From the NCBI GenBank assembly GCA_902812445.1, contig CADDZF010000009.1, forward strand, positions 1 through 44,323: a DNA stretch of 44,323 nt. Direction: 5' to 3'. The notes beneath the pieces were generated by a model. The model did no database searches. It had not been told where the DNA came from and saw only the letters and a list, made by a program, of their open reading frames with translations. Source of the DNA: Methylococcaceae bacterium. Lineage in GTDB: Bacteria > Pseudomonadota > Gammaproteobacteria > Methylococcales > Methylococcaceae. Positions 35,609 through 43,635 of the stretch are shown here, in pieces. How positions within the stretch are numbered: the first letter of the stretch is position 1; every line of letters starts with the position of its first letter. The translations under genes and the position numbers were made by a program.

Positions 35609-36682
35609 TCAAGCTCGTGGCAAGGTGCGGCAGCTGTTACGCGACGGCGTGCGGAGCTGAGGAAACGGCGAGTTCGGAGATGCATAGCGGCCGGTCTCGA
35701 GCGACCACAGAAGATTGCCCCGCACCCAGGCCTTGAGGCCGCGAACATAGCCGAATAGCGCGTTGTCTTGGCTGATCTCGGGCAGCAACTCACGTTCCTG
35801 GCGTATGAAGGCTCCGACATCGTCATTGATGAGCATAACGGCGCAGGTGGTGGCCTCTTCCAAAGAAAGCGCTCGATGCCTCATCAGTACATGCAGGAGG
35901 TTATTTGGATTTTTATGCAGCAACACCTCTTTCTCATACGAGAAAATGTCATTCGTAAAAGCAACGACATTGGTGCACAGCTCGCGGAGTTTTTGCAATC
36001 GCGGATTCGCGCATACCGCATCGGACAGTTCGAGCCTGTCTGCGCTAATTTCGATGAGGTCCTCACAGGTGTATACAGACGAATCAAAGCGCCTCTGCGC
36101 CAGATACGATTCGACGTCTGGAACAACATTGTTCGTCCAGTTTGCTACCGCTTTCAGCGTGCCGCGAAGGAGATAATCGCTGACATCGTCCGTAAAGCGG
36201 GCAAGCCATGCCTCGCTGGCGCAGTGCAGCATTCGGCGTCGAATGTGCTCTGTGAGACGCTCCAGGCCCGTTGGGCGTGAGCGCAGGTGCCCGGTCCTGA
36301 GGATGGCCAAACATTCGTGCATATACGCCTCAAGGTTCAGCGCTGAATGGCCAAGCTTTGTTTGTTCATCCGCCTGGTCATCGAAGAAGAAGAGCCAGGA
36401 ATGCCAATCATTGAAAACCTTGAGGCGATCAATCGGAGCATCGGGACAAATATAGCCTGACAACCGGGCAAATGCGCTTTCGTCGAATCTGCGCACCTGG
36501 GGCGCAGTGATCAGCTTGAATTCCAGCGCCAGTTGCTTGGTGGCCTCGTGTGCCGCTGCCACGTGCGCATTGAGCCTGGAGGGCCAAGAGGCGGGAACAA
36601 ACAGATCTGAAATCCCTAGTTGGGTCGTTCTGCAGGGCGCGAGCTCGGCACATAAGGGCAGGTTAGTTTCTTGCACCAACAT
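35609..36682 (-). CDS. Class I terpene synthase (terpene cyclase)
   Basis: The 357-residue protein has all the landmarks of a bacterial class I terpene synthase. The first metal motif is DDQADE at residues 101-106, preceded by WHSWLFFF. The pyrophosphate-sensor arginine is in YLAQRRFDSS (Arg197/198). The NSE motif is NDIFSYEKE at 244-252, and the C-terminal RY pair is in ETGRYA (332-333). It should bind an isoprenyl diphosphate through Mg2+ and cyclise it in the cytoplasm; chain length and product cannot be read from sequence. An AAGGAG ribosome site directly abuts the ATG at 36682, so a GTG two codons later (36676) may be the real start. The gene lies 34 bases after the GGDEF-EAL gene with no terminator between. 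No prenyl transferase or modifying P450 is nearby. Confidence 0.88.
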   Translation of the reverse strand: MLVQETNLPLCAELAPCRTTQLGISDLFVPASWPSRLNAHVAAAHEATKQLALEFKLITAPQVRRFDESAFARLSGYICPDAPIDRLKVFNDWHSWLFFFDDQADEQTKLGHSALNLEAYMHECLAILRTGHLRSRPTGLERLTEHIRRRMLHCASEAWLARFTDDVSDYLLRGTLKAVANWTNNVVPDVESYLAQRRFDSSVYTCEDLIEISADRLELSDAVCANPRLQKLRELCTNVVAFTNDIFSYEKEVLLHKNPNNLLHVLMRHRALSLEEATTCAVMLINDDVGAFIRQERELLPEISQDNALFGYVRGLKAWVRGNLLWSLETGRYASPNSPFPQLRTPSRNSCRTLPRA

Positions 36683-36716
36683 CTCCTTGATGAAACAGCA
36701 TTAAAGCCGATTCGAT

Positions 36717-39584
36717 TTAGTTCTTGACACTACGCGCGGCTTCTTGCTGAAGGACATAGGGCCGGGGCAGCTTGTCATCGGCGAACGCCGCTTGGTCGAT
36801 GAACGCCGAACTGGGGCGGCCGATGAAGTAACCTTGGACAAAATCGACACCCAGTGAACGCAAGATGGCCAAGGTCTTCGCATCTTCCACGCCCTCTGCG
36901 ATCACTTTCTGCTCATAGCCATGAGCCAAGATGGTCAGCGCGGTGACAAATGCCCGGTCACCCTTTTCGCCGGACAACTCGCTGACGAACGATTGATCGA
37001 TCTTCACGTATTTGACGGGCAGATTCTTCAGGTAATAGAACGAAGCGAAGCCGGCGCCAAAATCATCCAGCGCAAAGGCGAAACCCAAAGCCGAGAGCTC
37101 CTCCATAATTCGCCGAGCGGCTTCCAGATCGGCGATCGCTGCAGCTTCGGTGATCTCAAACAGGAGCCGGCTGGGTTCGAGTATGCCGCGATGAACCGCT
37201 TTCCTCAGCGGCTCAGCCCAATGGGGATCCGCGAGCGCGGCACTGGAAAGATTGATGGATAACCGCCTCGTCTTATCGTGCGTGAGAATGCGCAAGGCCT
37301 CGTCGGTGACGAAGGAATCGATGGCATCCATGAGCTGAGATCGTGAAGCAGCCTCCAAAAAATCACCCGGAAGCGCGAGACGCCCGTCTTCCAGCTTTAA
37401 TCGAATCAGCGCCTCGTGGTAAAAAATTTCCCCCGTTATCGCGTGTGCAATCGGCTGAAAATGCAGTAGCGCGCCGCCTTCTTTCTCCAGCGATCGGGTA
37501 ATCACACCGCGCCAGTACACCCGCTGCGCCGCTCCGATATGTCCGCCTTCGGAATCCGAAAAAAAGTGCCAGCGTCCCCGCCCCGCCTTTTTCGCCTGGT
37601 ACATGGCAATATCTGCATTGGCCATTACCTCTTCCACCGTCTTGCCATGTTCGGGAATTAACGCGATTCCCATGCTGCTCGATATCCGGTAGCTGCGGCC
37701 ATTGAACTGAAACATCCTTGCCTCGAGGCGCTGGATCAGGTCTTGGGCAAACGTTGCAGAACCATGCCTGTTGGCCCCCGGCATGAGGACGGCAAATTCA
37801 TCTCCGCCCAAACGGGCGAGTACATCGGATTTACGCGCGCGCTCCCGTAATTCATCGGCCAGGAGAATCAGCAAGGCATCACCCGCTGCATGCCCGCTGC
37901 TATCGTTGATGTCCTTGAAGTGATCGAGATCGAGCAGCACTAATGCAGCCGCCGTGCTGCTGCGTTCTGCCTCAGCGAAGCTGCGCTCCAGCTCCTCCCG
38001 GAACCTCGCCCTGTTGACCAAGCCGGTCAAAGGATCATGATTCGCCAGCCAGCGCATTTTCGATTCGGCTTCGATACGCGCCGTAACGTCGAGACCGACG
38101 GACAACACGGCGACTCCATCGGCGTGCGCTTGGCGTAGCCGGGTATGCACCCAAACGATGTGCCGCTTGCCGCCCTCCCGGCACACCAGGCCGGCTTCAT
38201 GTTCCAGCCGGTGTTGAGGAGCGACAAAGAGGGTTTCTAGCTGTTCGCTGATCTGACCTTTCTCATCATTGCCCTCGATCAGCTCGACAAATAGCCTGCC
38301 GGACAACTCGCTTAGCATGAGCCCAGTGAGCTGGCTGGTGAACTCATTGGCCGTATGGATCTTGCCGTCGCGGGTCTGCGTTAGAATAAGGACTTGCGCG
38401 GTATCGAACAGGCCCTGAATAAAGTCTCGATCGGCAATAAGCGCACGTTGGTTTTCCTCCAGTTGATACGCGAGCCTGACCGATGTTTCTTCGAGAATGC
38501 CGATCTCATCACGTGACGTCCTATGGGTGTTATTCCTCGCCAAGCGCTGGCGCGCCTCGCGATAGCGCCCTTGCGCCAGCAGCGGCAGGGTTTCGGCGAG
38601 CCGCTGCAAATGGCGCAAGGGCGCACGCACGAGCGCCAGCAGGAAAAGCTCGGCTATTGCGAGAGCGAACCCTATAATCAGCAGGCCCTCGTGGGTACCC
38701 CGCTGGACCTCCGCCACCGCGCGGCTGACATCCGCAACGAAAAGTATATTTCCGCTTCCGCCTTTGACGATGTCTCGCAACGGCAGTACGTGCAGGCTGT
38801 AGTTCTTTCCCTGCCATGCCAGCCAATCACCGTCGTTGAGGGCGCTCAAGGTCGGCTCCTGGTCAGCGAGCCGTGTCAGTAAAGGGCGAAGTTCATGGGC
38901 GTTGGACAATGCGGCAATCCGGAGCTGCCAACGGGAGAGATCCGTCTTGTCGTTCGGGCGGGCCGGCACCAGAATTGCGAGGTCGGTGCCGGTGATGGCC
39001 TGGAAACCGATGATAAGGTCGGCGATTCCTTGGCCCAGTTCGACGATCGCCAGATTGCGGCCGTCCTTCAAAATAGGCACGAACACATGCAGGTTACATA
39101 TCGGTTGGCAGGCAAGAATGGATACCGGGTGCTCCGCTTCACGAACCTGCTTCAGGGCCGCTCGCTCGAGGGCCTCAGGCAAGGTGCTAAAGGTGGTCGG
39201 AGTCCACTTCCAGAGCGACTTCCCCTCGAGCGTAAAAAGTTCCACGCGTTCGACGTCTAATTCATAGCGCAGGCTGGCATAACGGTGCTGCTGCTTCTGG
39301 GTAAACGCGAGGACATTTCGCGTCGTCAGGAATTGCTCGAGGTCGCCGAGGGCGGCGAGAACCACGCCAAGATGCTGAAGACGATCTGCCGACCGTTCAA
39401 TCAATTCGCCAAACTGCGACTGCAGAGTATGGAACGTTATGGCCTGTTGGGTACGAAACTGACTTTTAAGATGCAGATGATTGAGCACAGCGAAGCTGGC
39501 GCTAAGGCCTGTCAGCAGCAGGCTTAGAAGGATCAATCCTTTCCAGTGTAAGCTGAAGAAGGGCGTTCTCCCATCTTGCGCCAT
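36717..39584 (-). CDS. Membrane-bound PAS-GGDEF-EAL c-di-GMP signalling protein
   Basis: The 955-residue protein (ATG at 39584) has a membrane helix near residues 12-35, a ~260-residue periplasmic sensor region, and a second helix near 300-320. A HAMP-like helical linker, a PAS domain (~385-510), GGDEF (~515-680) and EAL (~700-940) follow. The cyclase signature LARLGGDEFAVL is intact, with inhibitory site RKSD exactly five residues before it. The phosphodiesterase motifs EALIR, NLS, FEITE, DDFGAG, KIDQSFV and AEGVE are all present. Both activities are therefore possible, with net direction set by the sensor. It lies 22 bases after the porin gene and 34 before the terpene synthase, all on one strand. 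An upstream in-frame ATG would add 42 unlikely residues. Confidence 0.9.
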   Translation of the reverse strand: MAQDGRTPFFSLHWKGLILLSLLLTGLSASFAVLNHLHLKSQFRTQQAITFHTLQSQFGELIERSADRLQHLGVVLAALGDLEQFLTTRNVLAFTQKQQHRYASLRYELDVERVELFTLEGKSLWKWTPTTFSTLPEALERAALKQVREAEHPVSILACQPICNLHVFVPILKDGRNLAIVELGQGIADLIIGFQAITGTDLAILVPARPNDKTDLSRWQLRIAALSNAHELRPLLTRLADQEPTLSALNDGDWLAWQGKNYSLHVLPLRDIVKGGSGNILFVADVSRAVAEVQRGTHEGLLIIGFALAIAELFLLALVRAPLRHLQRLAETLPLLAQGRYREARQRLARNNTHRTSRDEIGILEETSVRLAYQLEENQRALIADRDFIQGLFDTAQVLILTQTRDGKIHTANEFTSQLTGLMLSELSGRLFVELIEGNDEKGQISEQLETLFVAPQHRLEHEAGLVCREGGKRHIVWVHTRLRQAHADGVAVLSVGLDVTARIEAESKMRWLANHDPLTGLVNRARFREELERSFAEAERSSTAAALVLLDLDHFKDINDSSGHAAGDALLILLADELRERARKSDVLARLGGDEFAVLMPGANRHGSATFAQDLIQRLEARMFQFNGRSYRISSSMGIALIPEHGKTVEEVMANADIAMYQAKKAGRGRWHFFSDSEGGHIGAAQRVYWRGVITRSLEKEGGALLHFQPIAHAITGEIFYHEALIRLKLEDGRLALPGDFLEAASRSQLMDAIDSFVTDEALRILTHDKTRRLSINLSSAALADPHWAEPLRKAVHRGILEPSRLLFEITEAAAIADLEAARRIMEELSALGFAFALDDFGAGFASFYYLKNLPVKYVKIDQSFVSELSGEKGDRAFVTALTILAHGYEQKVIAEGVEDAKTLAILRSLGVDFVQGYFIGRPSSAFIDQAAFADDKLPRPYVLQQEAARSVKN

Positions 39585-39606
39585 GGCCGCTGATCCGATC
39601 CGAGCT

Positions 39607-40851
39607 CTAGAAGCGGTAAGACAGCATGAGGGCAAACAAATCCCAGTTGGGCTCTCCTCCGCCCTGGAGAAGATCCGGATTGTCTCGAGTCGACAGCCAT
39701 GCGGTCCCATTAATCCTGTGATATTCCGCCGCGATCAGGCAGTTCCGCAAAAACTCCCATCGGGCTCCGAGCATGAGGTCCTCGGTATAAAAGCGATGGC
39801 GCGGCAGACCGGTCAATGCAGCGGAATCCCGACCGTTAGCATCGTTACGATTGGCGTGAAAAACATCGTAGCGCAGCACTGCGGTCCAGCGGGCGGCGAA
39901 CCGGTATTCGCCTTGCACATAGAAACTCTCGGACGTATTTTTCAGGGGCCTCGGGACAAAGCCGCTGCGCCGGCTATCGATCCAGCCATACTCCGCCGTG
40001 ACGGAGAACCGCTCCGCGTTGTATTGCGCCGAAAACAAAGGATAGAAGGCCTTTATTTTGCCCGAAGGAATCAAAGGCGAGGTGGACTTGAAATCGAGGT
40101 CGAGGTCAACGGCCGAGAACATGAGCCGTCCGCGACCGCCCATCCATTCATAGACGGCCCGACCGATCAATGCAGGGCGTCCGCCGACCGAGCCTGGTGC
40201 GTCCTGGATGCCGGTGAGAAATTCGGTAGCGCCTCCCGTATTGTATTGCGGGTGTGCCGCCAGGAACTCAGCGCTAAATCGATGATTTCCATATTTGTAG
40301 CGGCCATAAACGATGCCTCCATCCGCGGAGATCATCGCTTGGCGCAGTCCCAAGGTATCGAAATAAATCGACTGCGGTAACAGCACCGAGGGCCGTGTCC
40401 AGATCACGTCTCGAGTATCGTTATAGAGTCCCAGGGGAACTTTTACCCGCCCGGCTCGCACCCCGAGGGTTGCGGCGGCATCCAGCAAGGAGATGCTATA
40501 GTCGGCTTGGGCAAAATCGAGCCGCAATCCCTGCCGATCCGATTCGCCCGCTCTTCGATAGAGCCCTTGCGCCGAGATCAGTAAACTGGGTAACAAGCGT
40601 ACCGATCCTGTCATCCCGATCTCAGTAAAATCGACGCTGCCGTTACGGCTATCTCCAAATACCTGATTATCAGAAGTATAAGTAAAACCTTGACTTAAAA
40701 AGCCATGTAGCTGCCAGTCGTCGGAGCCTATCTTGAGCGCCACCGAGGATTCTGGAGCGGTGCACAAGGTGGCTGTCACCAGCAGCCAAATAAGCTTTCG
40801 CAACGGCGATCGCTCAACTCCCAAGTCCGCCGTCCTCTTATTGAGCGACAT
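39607..40851 (-). CDS. Outer-membrane porin-like beta-barrel protein
   Basis: The protein has 414 residues from the ATG at 40851, with a signal peptide (LRKLIWLLVTATLCTAPESSVA) and a barrel of alternating strands. It ends in LFALMLSYRF, with the terminal Phe typical of outer-membrane proteins. DWQLHGFLSQGFTYTSDN at the mature N-terminus resembles porins paired with small periplasmic binding proteins. The start overlaps the upstream gene by 14 bases. An alternative TTG at 40824, well spaced after GAGG, would remove the overlap and give a shorter, cleaner signal peptide. It would serve as an uptake pore or a structural partner of the periplasmic protein. Confidence 0.8.
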   Translation of the reverse strand: MSLNKRTADLGVERSPLRKLIWLLVTATLCTAPESSVALKIGSDDWQLHGFLSQGFTYTSDNQVFGDSRNGSVDFTEIGMTGSVRLLPSLLISAQGLYRRAGESDRQGLRLDFAQADYSISLLDAAATLGVRAGRVKVPLGLYNDTRDVIWTRPSVLLPQSIYFDTLGLRQAMISADGGIVYGRYKYGNHRFSAEFLAAHPQYNTGGATEFLTGIQDAPGSVGGRPALIGRAVYEWMGGRGRLMFSAVDLDLDFKSTSPLIPSGKIKAFYPLFSAQYNAERFSVTAEYGWIDSRRSGFVPRPLKNTSESFYVQGEYRFAARWTAVLRYDVFHANRNDANGRDSAALTGLPRHRFYTEDLMLGARWEFLRNCLIAAEYHRINGTAWLSTRDNPDLLQGGGEPNWDLFALMLSYRF

Positions 40852-41218
40852 ACCCGATGCTCCCTGGCGTGGTCTCGAGCCGATTGCGCATTTCTTCAAC
40901 CGTTTCAACGATCGTAGGAGCAAGGCCGGTCCCTGAGTAGATCAGGCGGTCCCACGCCGAACGTAGCTGGAACGGATATACCCCGAGTACCTCTTTGGCG
41001 AAGCGGACATGCAGCGGGTGGTTGTCCGGTAAAACGAAGACGTGGATAGGCGAGCCGCCCGGCCAAGTGGTCAGCCGCATGAAGAAGATCTCCTGCAGCA
41101 TCTCACGCGAAAAGTGGGCGGCATAACCATTCGTATCGTATACGCGTGGATGAGCTTCGCCTGCCCAGACCAGCCCAACGAGTCTTAGCAACAAGAGAAT
41201 CAACAGCAAGGATCGCAT
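40838..41218 (-). CDS. Small periplasmic phosphate-binding-type (PBP-like) protein
   Basis: The 126-residue protein has a signal peptide (SLLLILLLLRLVGLVWA). The mature domain has the features of the short PstS-like proteins often annotated as phosphate ABC transporter substrate-binding: SREMLQEIFFMRLTTWPGGSPIHVFVLPD, HPLHVRFAKEVLGVYPFQLRSAWDRLIYSG, and the end TTPGSIGYVAQ. It is half the size of full PstS and no ABC permease or ATPase is nearby, so a sensor or accessory role is more likely than transport. It begins the run with the porin, GGDEF-EAL and terpene synthase genes. Confidence 0.78.
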   Translation of the reverse strand: MRSLLLILLLLRLVGLVWAGEAHPRVYDTNGYAAHFSREMLQEIFFMRLTTWPGGSPIHVFVLPDNHPLHVRFAKEVLGVYPFQLRSAWDRLIYSGTGLAPTIVETVEEMRNRLETTPGSIGYVAQ

Positions 41219-41730
41219 CGGCTATGTGCGCAACAGGTAAAGGTTGAATACTGCGCGTCGTTCAATCAGGAGACCGCCCGTTACCGGTCACCGGCGGCGA
41301 TCAGGGTGTGTAATGGTGTTGTTAAAGCATAGTCGAAATAGTTTTGTCTTCGGCGATGAAACGCGATGGTCGGCATTCCCTAACCGTTTGTATCTTATGG
41401 CGGCGCGGTTTCCTGACGTCAGCGCGGCGTCTGCGCTGGAGCGTTCAGAGGCGGGGGAAAATCTGCCATGCGAGTTGAGAAAAAGCCGGCTCCAGGGCCG
41501 GAAGCTTAGCGCTCAGGGGGCTTGCATGCGGGCAGTGATCGGATGCCTAGCCGAAGCTTTCGCTGCGCGAAGCTCTGCGCGATGCATCCGGCGTGCAACC
41601 GGCCCTTGCGCCTGGGTAATAGGCGGAAAACGGCGAATGATGGCTGGCTCTTTGAGCGATCGCACGCCATAAGACGCCGGCCCGGCCAGCAGAGATCCGT
41701 CTAATCGACGTCGCTGGCCGCCGGTTTTGC
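41219..41730. other. Intergenic region with a long nested inverted repeat
   Basis: About 510 bases without a supported gene; the open frames have no motifs. The main structure is an imperfect hairpin over 41522-41598. TTGCATGC (41522-41529) pairs with GCGTGCAA (41591-41598, one G-U pair), GGATGC (41541-41546) with GCATCC (41584-41589), and an inner AGCTT/AAGCT stem completes it. It could be a structured RNA or the end of the upstream PAS transcript. Confidence 0.5.
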
Positions 41731-42531
41731 TCAATCGGCCTGCATCGGACTTGGCGAGGCCAGGCGTTCCAGCAGCTTTCGAACGTCATCTCCCTTGCGC
41801 CAGCAAGTCACGGCATAGCTAAAGCGCCAACCTTCCGTTTCGTGCGCCAGCGCCACCCGCTCCCGCGCCAGTTTAGCCGCCAGCCTTTCGGCATCGGCTA
41901 GCGGCGTTTCGGGCAAAATCAACAAGAATCGAGCCGGCTCCAAGTGGCCTATCTGGTCGGCCCAGCGTAGATGGTCCTTAAATTCCTGCGCGACCGTGAG
42001 CAAGGTGTGGCTCACTTCGCCGGCACCCACACGTTCGGGCGGCACGAGACTCAGTTGGATGACCGACAGCGGATTGTAATAGCGCCGGCTGCGGGTGAGC
42101 TCGCTATCCAGGGCGTGCAGAATGGCGTTTCTCTTTAGCAGGCCGGTGGTGCCGTCTCGGGTCTCCAGCGCATTGACCGTGGCCTGCAGACGGTCGCGTT
42201 GCCGCTCAAGCTCAATCACCGGGCTGACATCCTGAAAAAAGTAAGCTTCTGCCGTGCTACCTTCCAGGCGTTTATGTTCGCGCCTCAGCCACCGAGTTTC
42301 ACCATCGCCTCGGGTCAGACACAGTTCGGGCGAATCCTCGAACAGCGCATCAAGACCTCTGGCCGCGGCTTGAAGGGCGTCGAGACCTAGCAGATCCTCG
42401 CGGGAGGCCGACAAAATCCGGGCGCAGGAATCGTTGATCCATTTGATTTCGCGCTCCTGTACGATCATCACGCCCAAAGGCACCTCCTCCAGGGCGCTGA
42501 TCGCGGTCGAAAGGTCTAGAAATTCGGGCAT
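41731..42531 (-). CDS. PAS domain protein with degenerate GGDEF domain
   Basis: The 266-residue cytoplasmic protein has an N-terminal PAS domain (residues ~10-110, with VPLGVMIVQEREIKWINDSCARIL), a short coiled linker (ELERQRDRLQATVNALETRD) and a GGDEF-fold domain. Its first motif is TTGLLKRNAIL. Where GGDEF should be the sequence is EPARF (HLEPARFLLILPE), so cyclase activity is not expected. The RxxD inhibitory-site motif (RWAD) is kept exactly five residues before that position, which suggests that it may still bind c-di-GMP as a receptor. It lies upstream of the porin / GGDEF-EAL / terpene synthase run on the same strand, but 512 bases separate them. Confidence 0.82.
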   Translation of the reverse strand: MPEFLDLSTAISALEEVPLGVMIVQEREIKWINDSCARILSASREDLLGLDALQAAARGLDALFEDSPELCLTRGDGETRWLRREHKRLEGSTAEAYFFQDVSPVIELERQRDRLQATVNALETRDGTTGLLKRNAILHALDSELTRSRRYYNPLSVIQLSLVPPERVGAGEVSHTLLTVAQEFKDHLRWADQIGHLEPARFLLILPETPLADAERLAAKLARERVALAHETEGWRFSYAVTCWRKGDDVRKLLERLASPSPMQAD

Positions 42532-43060
42532 AGTGGTTTTTTCACTCCAAATGTCTCGGTCATTCAGCGATGTTACAGTGGTATTTTAGACTTCAAGTCG
42601 ATAGTTCATTCCAGGACCCGTCTATTTACAACTCTGCACTCAATCTGGTATTAAACGAAGGCGTCACGAGTATTGGTGCGCCTTGGAGCGGGATTTCGCA
42701 ACTTGCGGTTTCCGAAAAGCCGCTAGCACTGTGAGTGTAACCCGCTCGAGACTAAAACCGGCCATGAACGGTAAGGCTTACAAGCAAACCGTAATCTTTA
42801 CCGAAATCGTGCGGGCAGCACCTGTTCAGCTCGCAGTGGGTTCTTTAAGAACTCTGCTTGAAAAGCTCGCCTGCGCCATGGTATGGACGTTGCTTCCGGA
42901 AATCGGTGATTGTCCGGGTTACCAAGGCCGAGCCATAGGGCTTTGGCGAGAATACGCCCGCGACCTGGAAGGCCGCCGGGCGGTTGCGCTGAACAGGAGC
43001 TTGCGGCTGATCGAGGTGTCATCCTTGGCAATCTTGAATAACTCATATGGAGGCAATACG
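42532..43060. other. Divergent intergenic region upstream of the DUF3015 gene
   Basis: About 530 bases with no convincing gene. The frame of the downstream DUF3015 gene stays open back to 42683, but the residues are not signal-like or conserved-looking, and the good ribosome site and signal peptide at 43061 mark the true start. An AT-rich part at 42535-42660 probably holds the promoter of the PAS gene. Confidence 0.5.
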
Positions 43061-43570
43061 ATGAAGAAAATAATCGCGTTGAGTTTGCTGCTCGCCACGC
43101 CGGCGCTGGTTTCCGCTGCGCCGCCAACGCGAGGCGGCAGTAGCGCTAGAGGCGATGGGGCCGGCGGATGCGGCTGGGGCTCGTATCTGTTCAACGGCAA
43201 TTCAGGCGTCGGCGCGCACGTGCTGGCGGTAACGACCAACGGTAGTTTCGGTAATAACACCTTTGGCTTATCGTCTGGAACCAATGGTTGCGATGCCAAC
43301 CAGGCGATCAAGTATAAAGGCGGTCAGATCTATATGAGCGCCAACATGACCAAACTCGCGGAGGACATGTCGCGCGGCCAAGGCGAAACGCTGGCAGGAC
43401 TGGCTGAAACACTCGGCATCGCCGATCCGGATAAACCGCTTTTCTATTCGCAGGTGAAGAACCACTTCGCTGACATTTACCCGCATGAATCCGTAAGCGG
43501 CGTTGAAGCAATGAATGCGCTGATCGTTGTCATGAAGTCGGACCCGGCGCTCGCCAAATACGTCAGTTAA
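43061..43570 (+). CDS. DUF3015 family secreted protein
   Basis: The 169-residue protein starts with a signal peptide, KKIIALSLLLATPALVSAAP, after a strong GGAGG ribosome site. The mature protein has the DUF3015 pattern: CGWGSYLFNGNSG near the N-terminus, VTTNGSFGNNTFGLSSGTNGCD, then FADIYPHESVSGVEAM. The two cysteines in these conserved positions may form a disulfide. The family is periplasmic or outer-membrane associated and uncharacterised. It often lies next to DUF4105 genes, as here (65 bases downstream), so the two may work together. Confidence 0.85.
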   Translation: MKKIIALSLLLATPALVSAAPPTRGGSSARGDGAGGCGWGSYLFNGNSGVGAHVLAVTTNGSFGNNTFGLSSGTNGCDANQAIKYKGGQIYMSANMTKLAEDMSRGQGETLAGLAETLGIADPDKPLFYSQVKNHFADIYPHESVSGVEAMNALIVVMKSDPALAKYVS

Positions 43571-43579
43571 ACGTTTCTG

Positions 43580-43619
43580 AACCGGCGCTCCATGACGTTT
43601 ACGACCGAGCGCCGGTTTT
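43580..43619 (+). terminator. Rho-independent terminator after DUF3015
   Basis: AACCGGCGCTC (43580-43590) and GAGCGCCGGTT (43607-43617) form a perfect 11-bp stem with a 16-base loop, followed by TT and C-rich sequence (a run of four T at 43616-43619). It separates the DUF3015 and DUF4105 genes, perhaps only partly. Confidence 0.65.
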
Positions 43620-43635
43620 CCCTCCAAGCTCCCCG

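Noticed and set aside
41244-41672. A 142-residue plus-strand open frame upstream of the PAS gene
   Set aside because: It is arginine-rich with no domain and crosses the nested hairpin; it looks non-coding.
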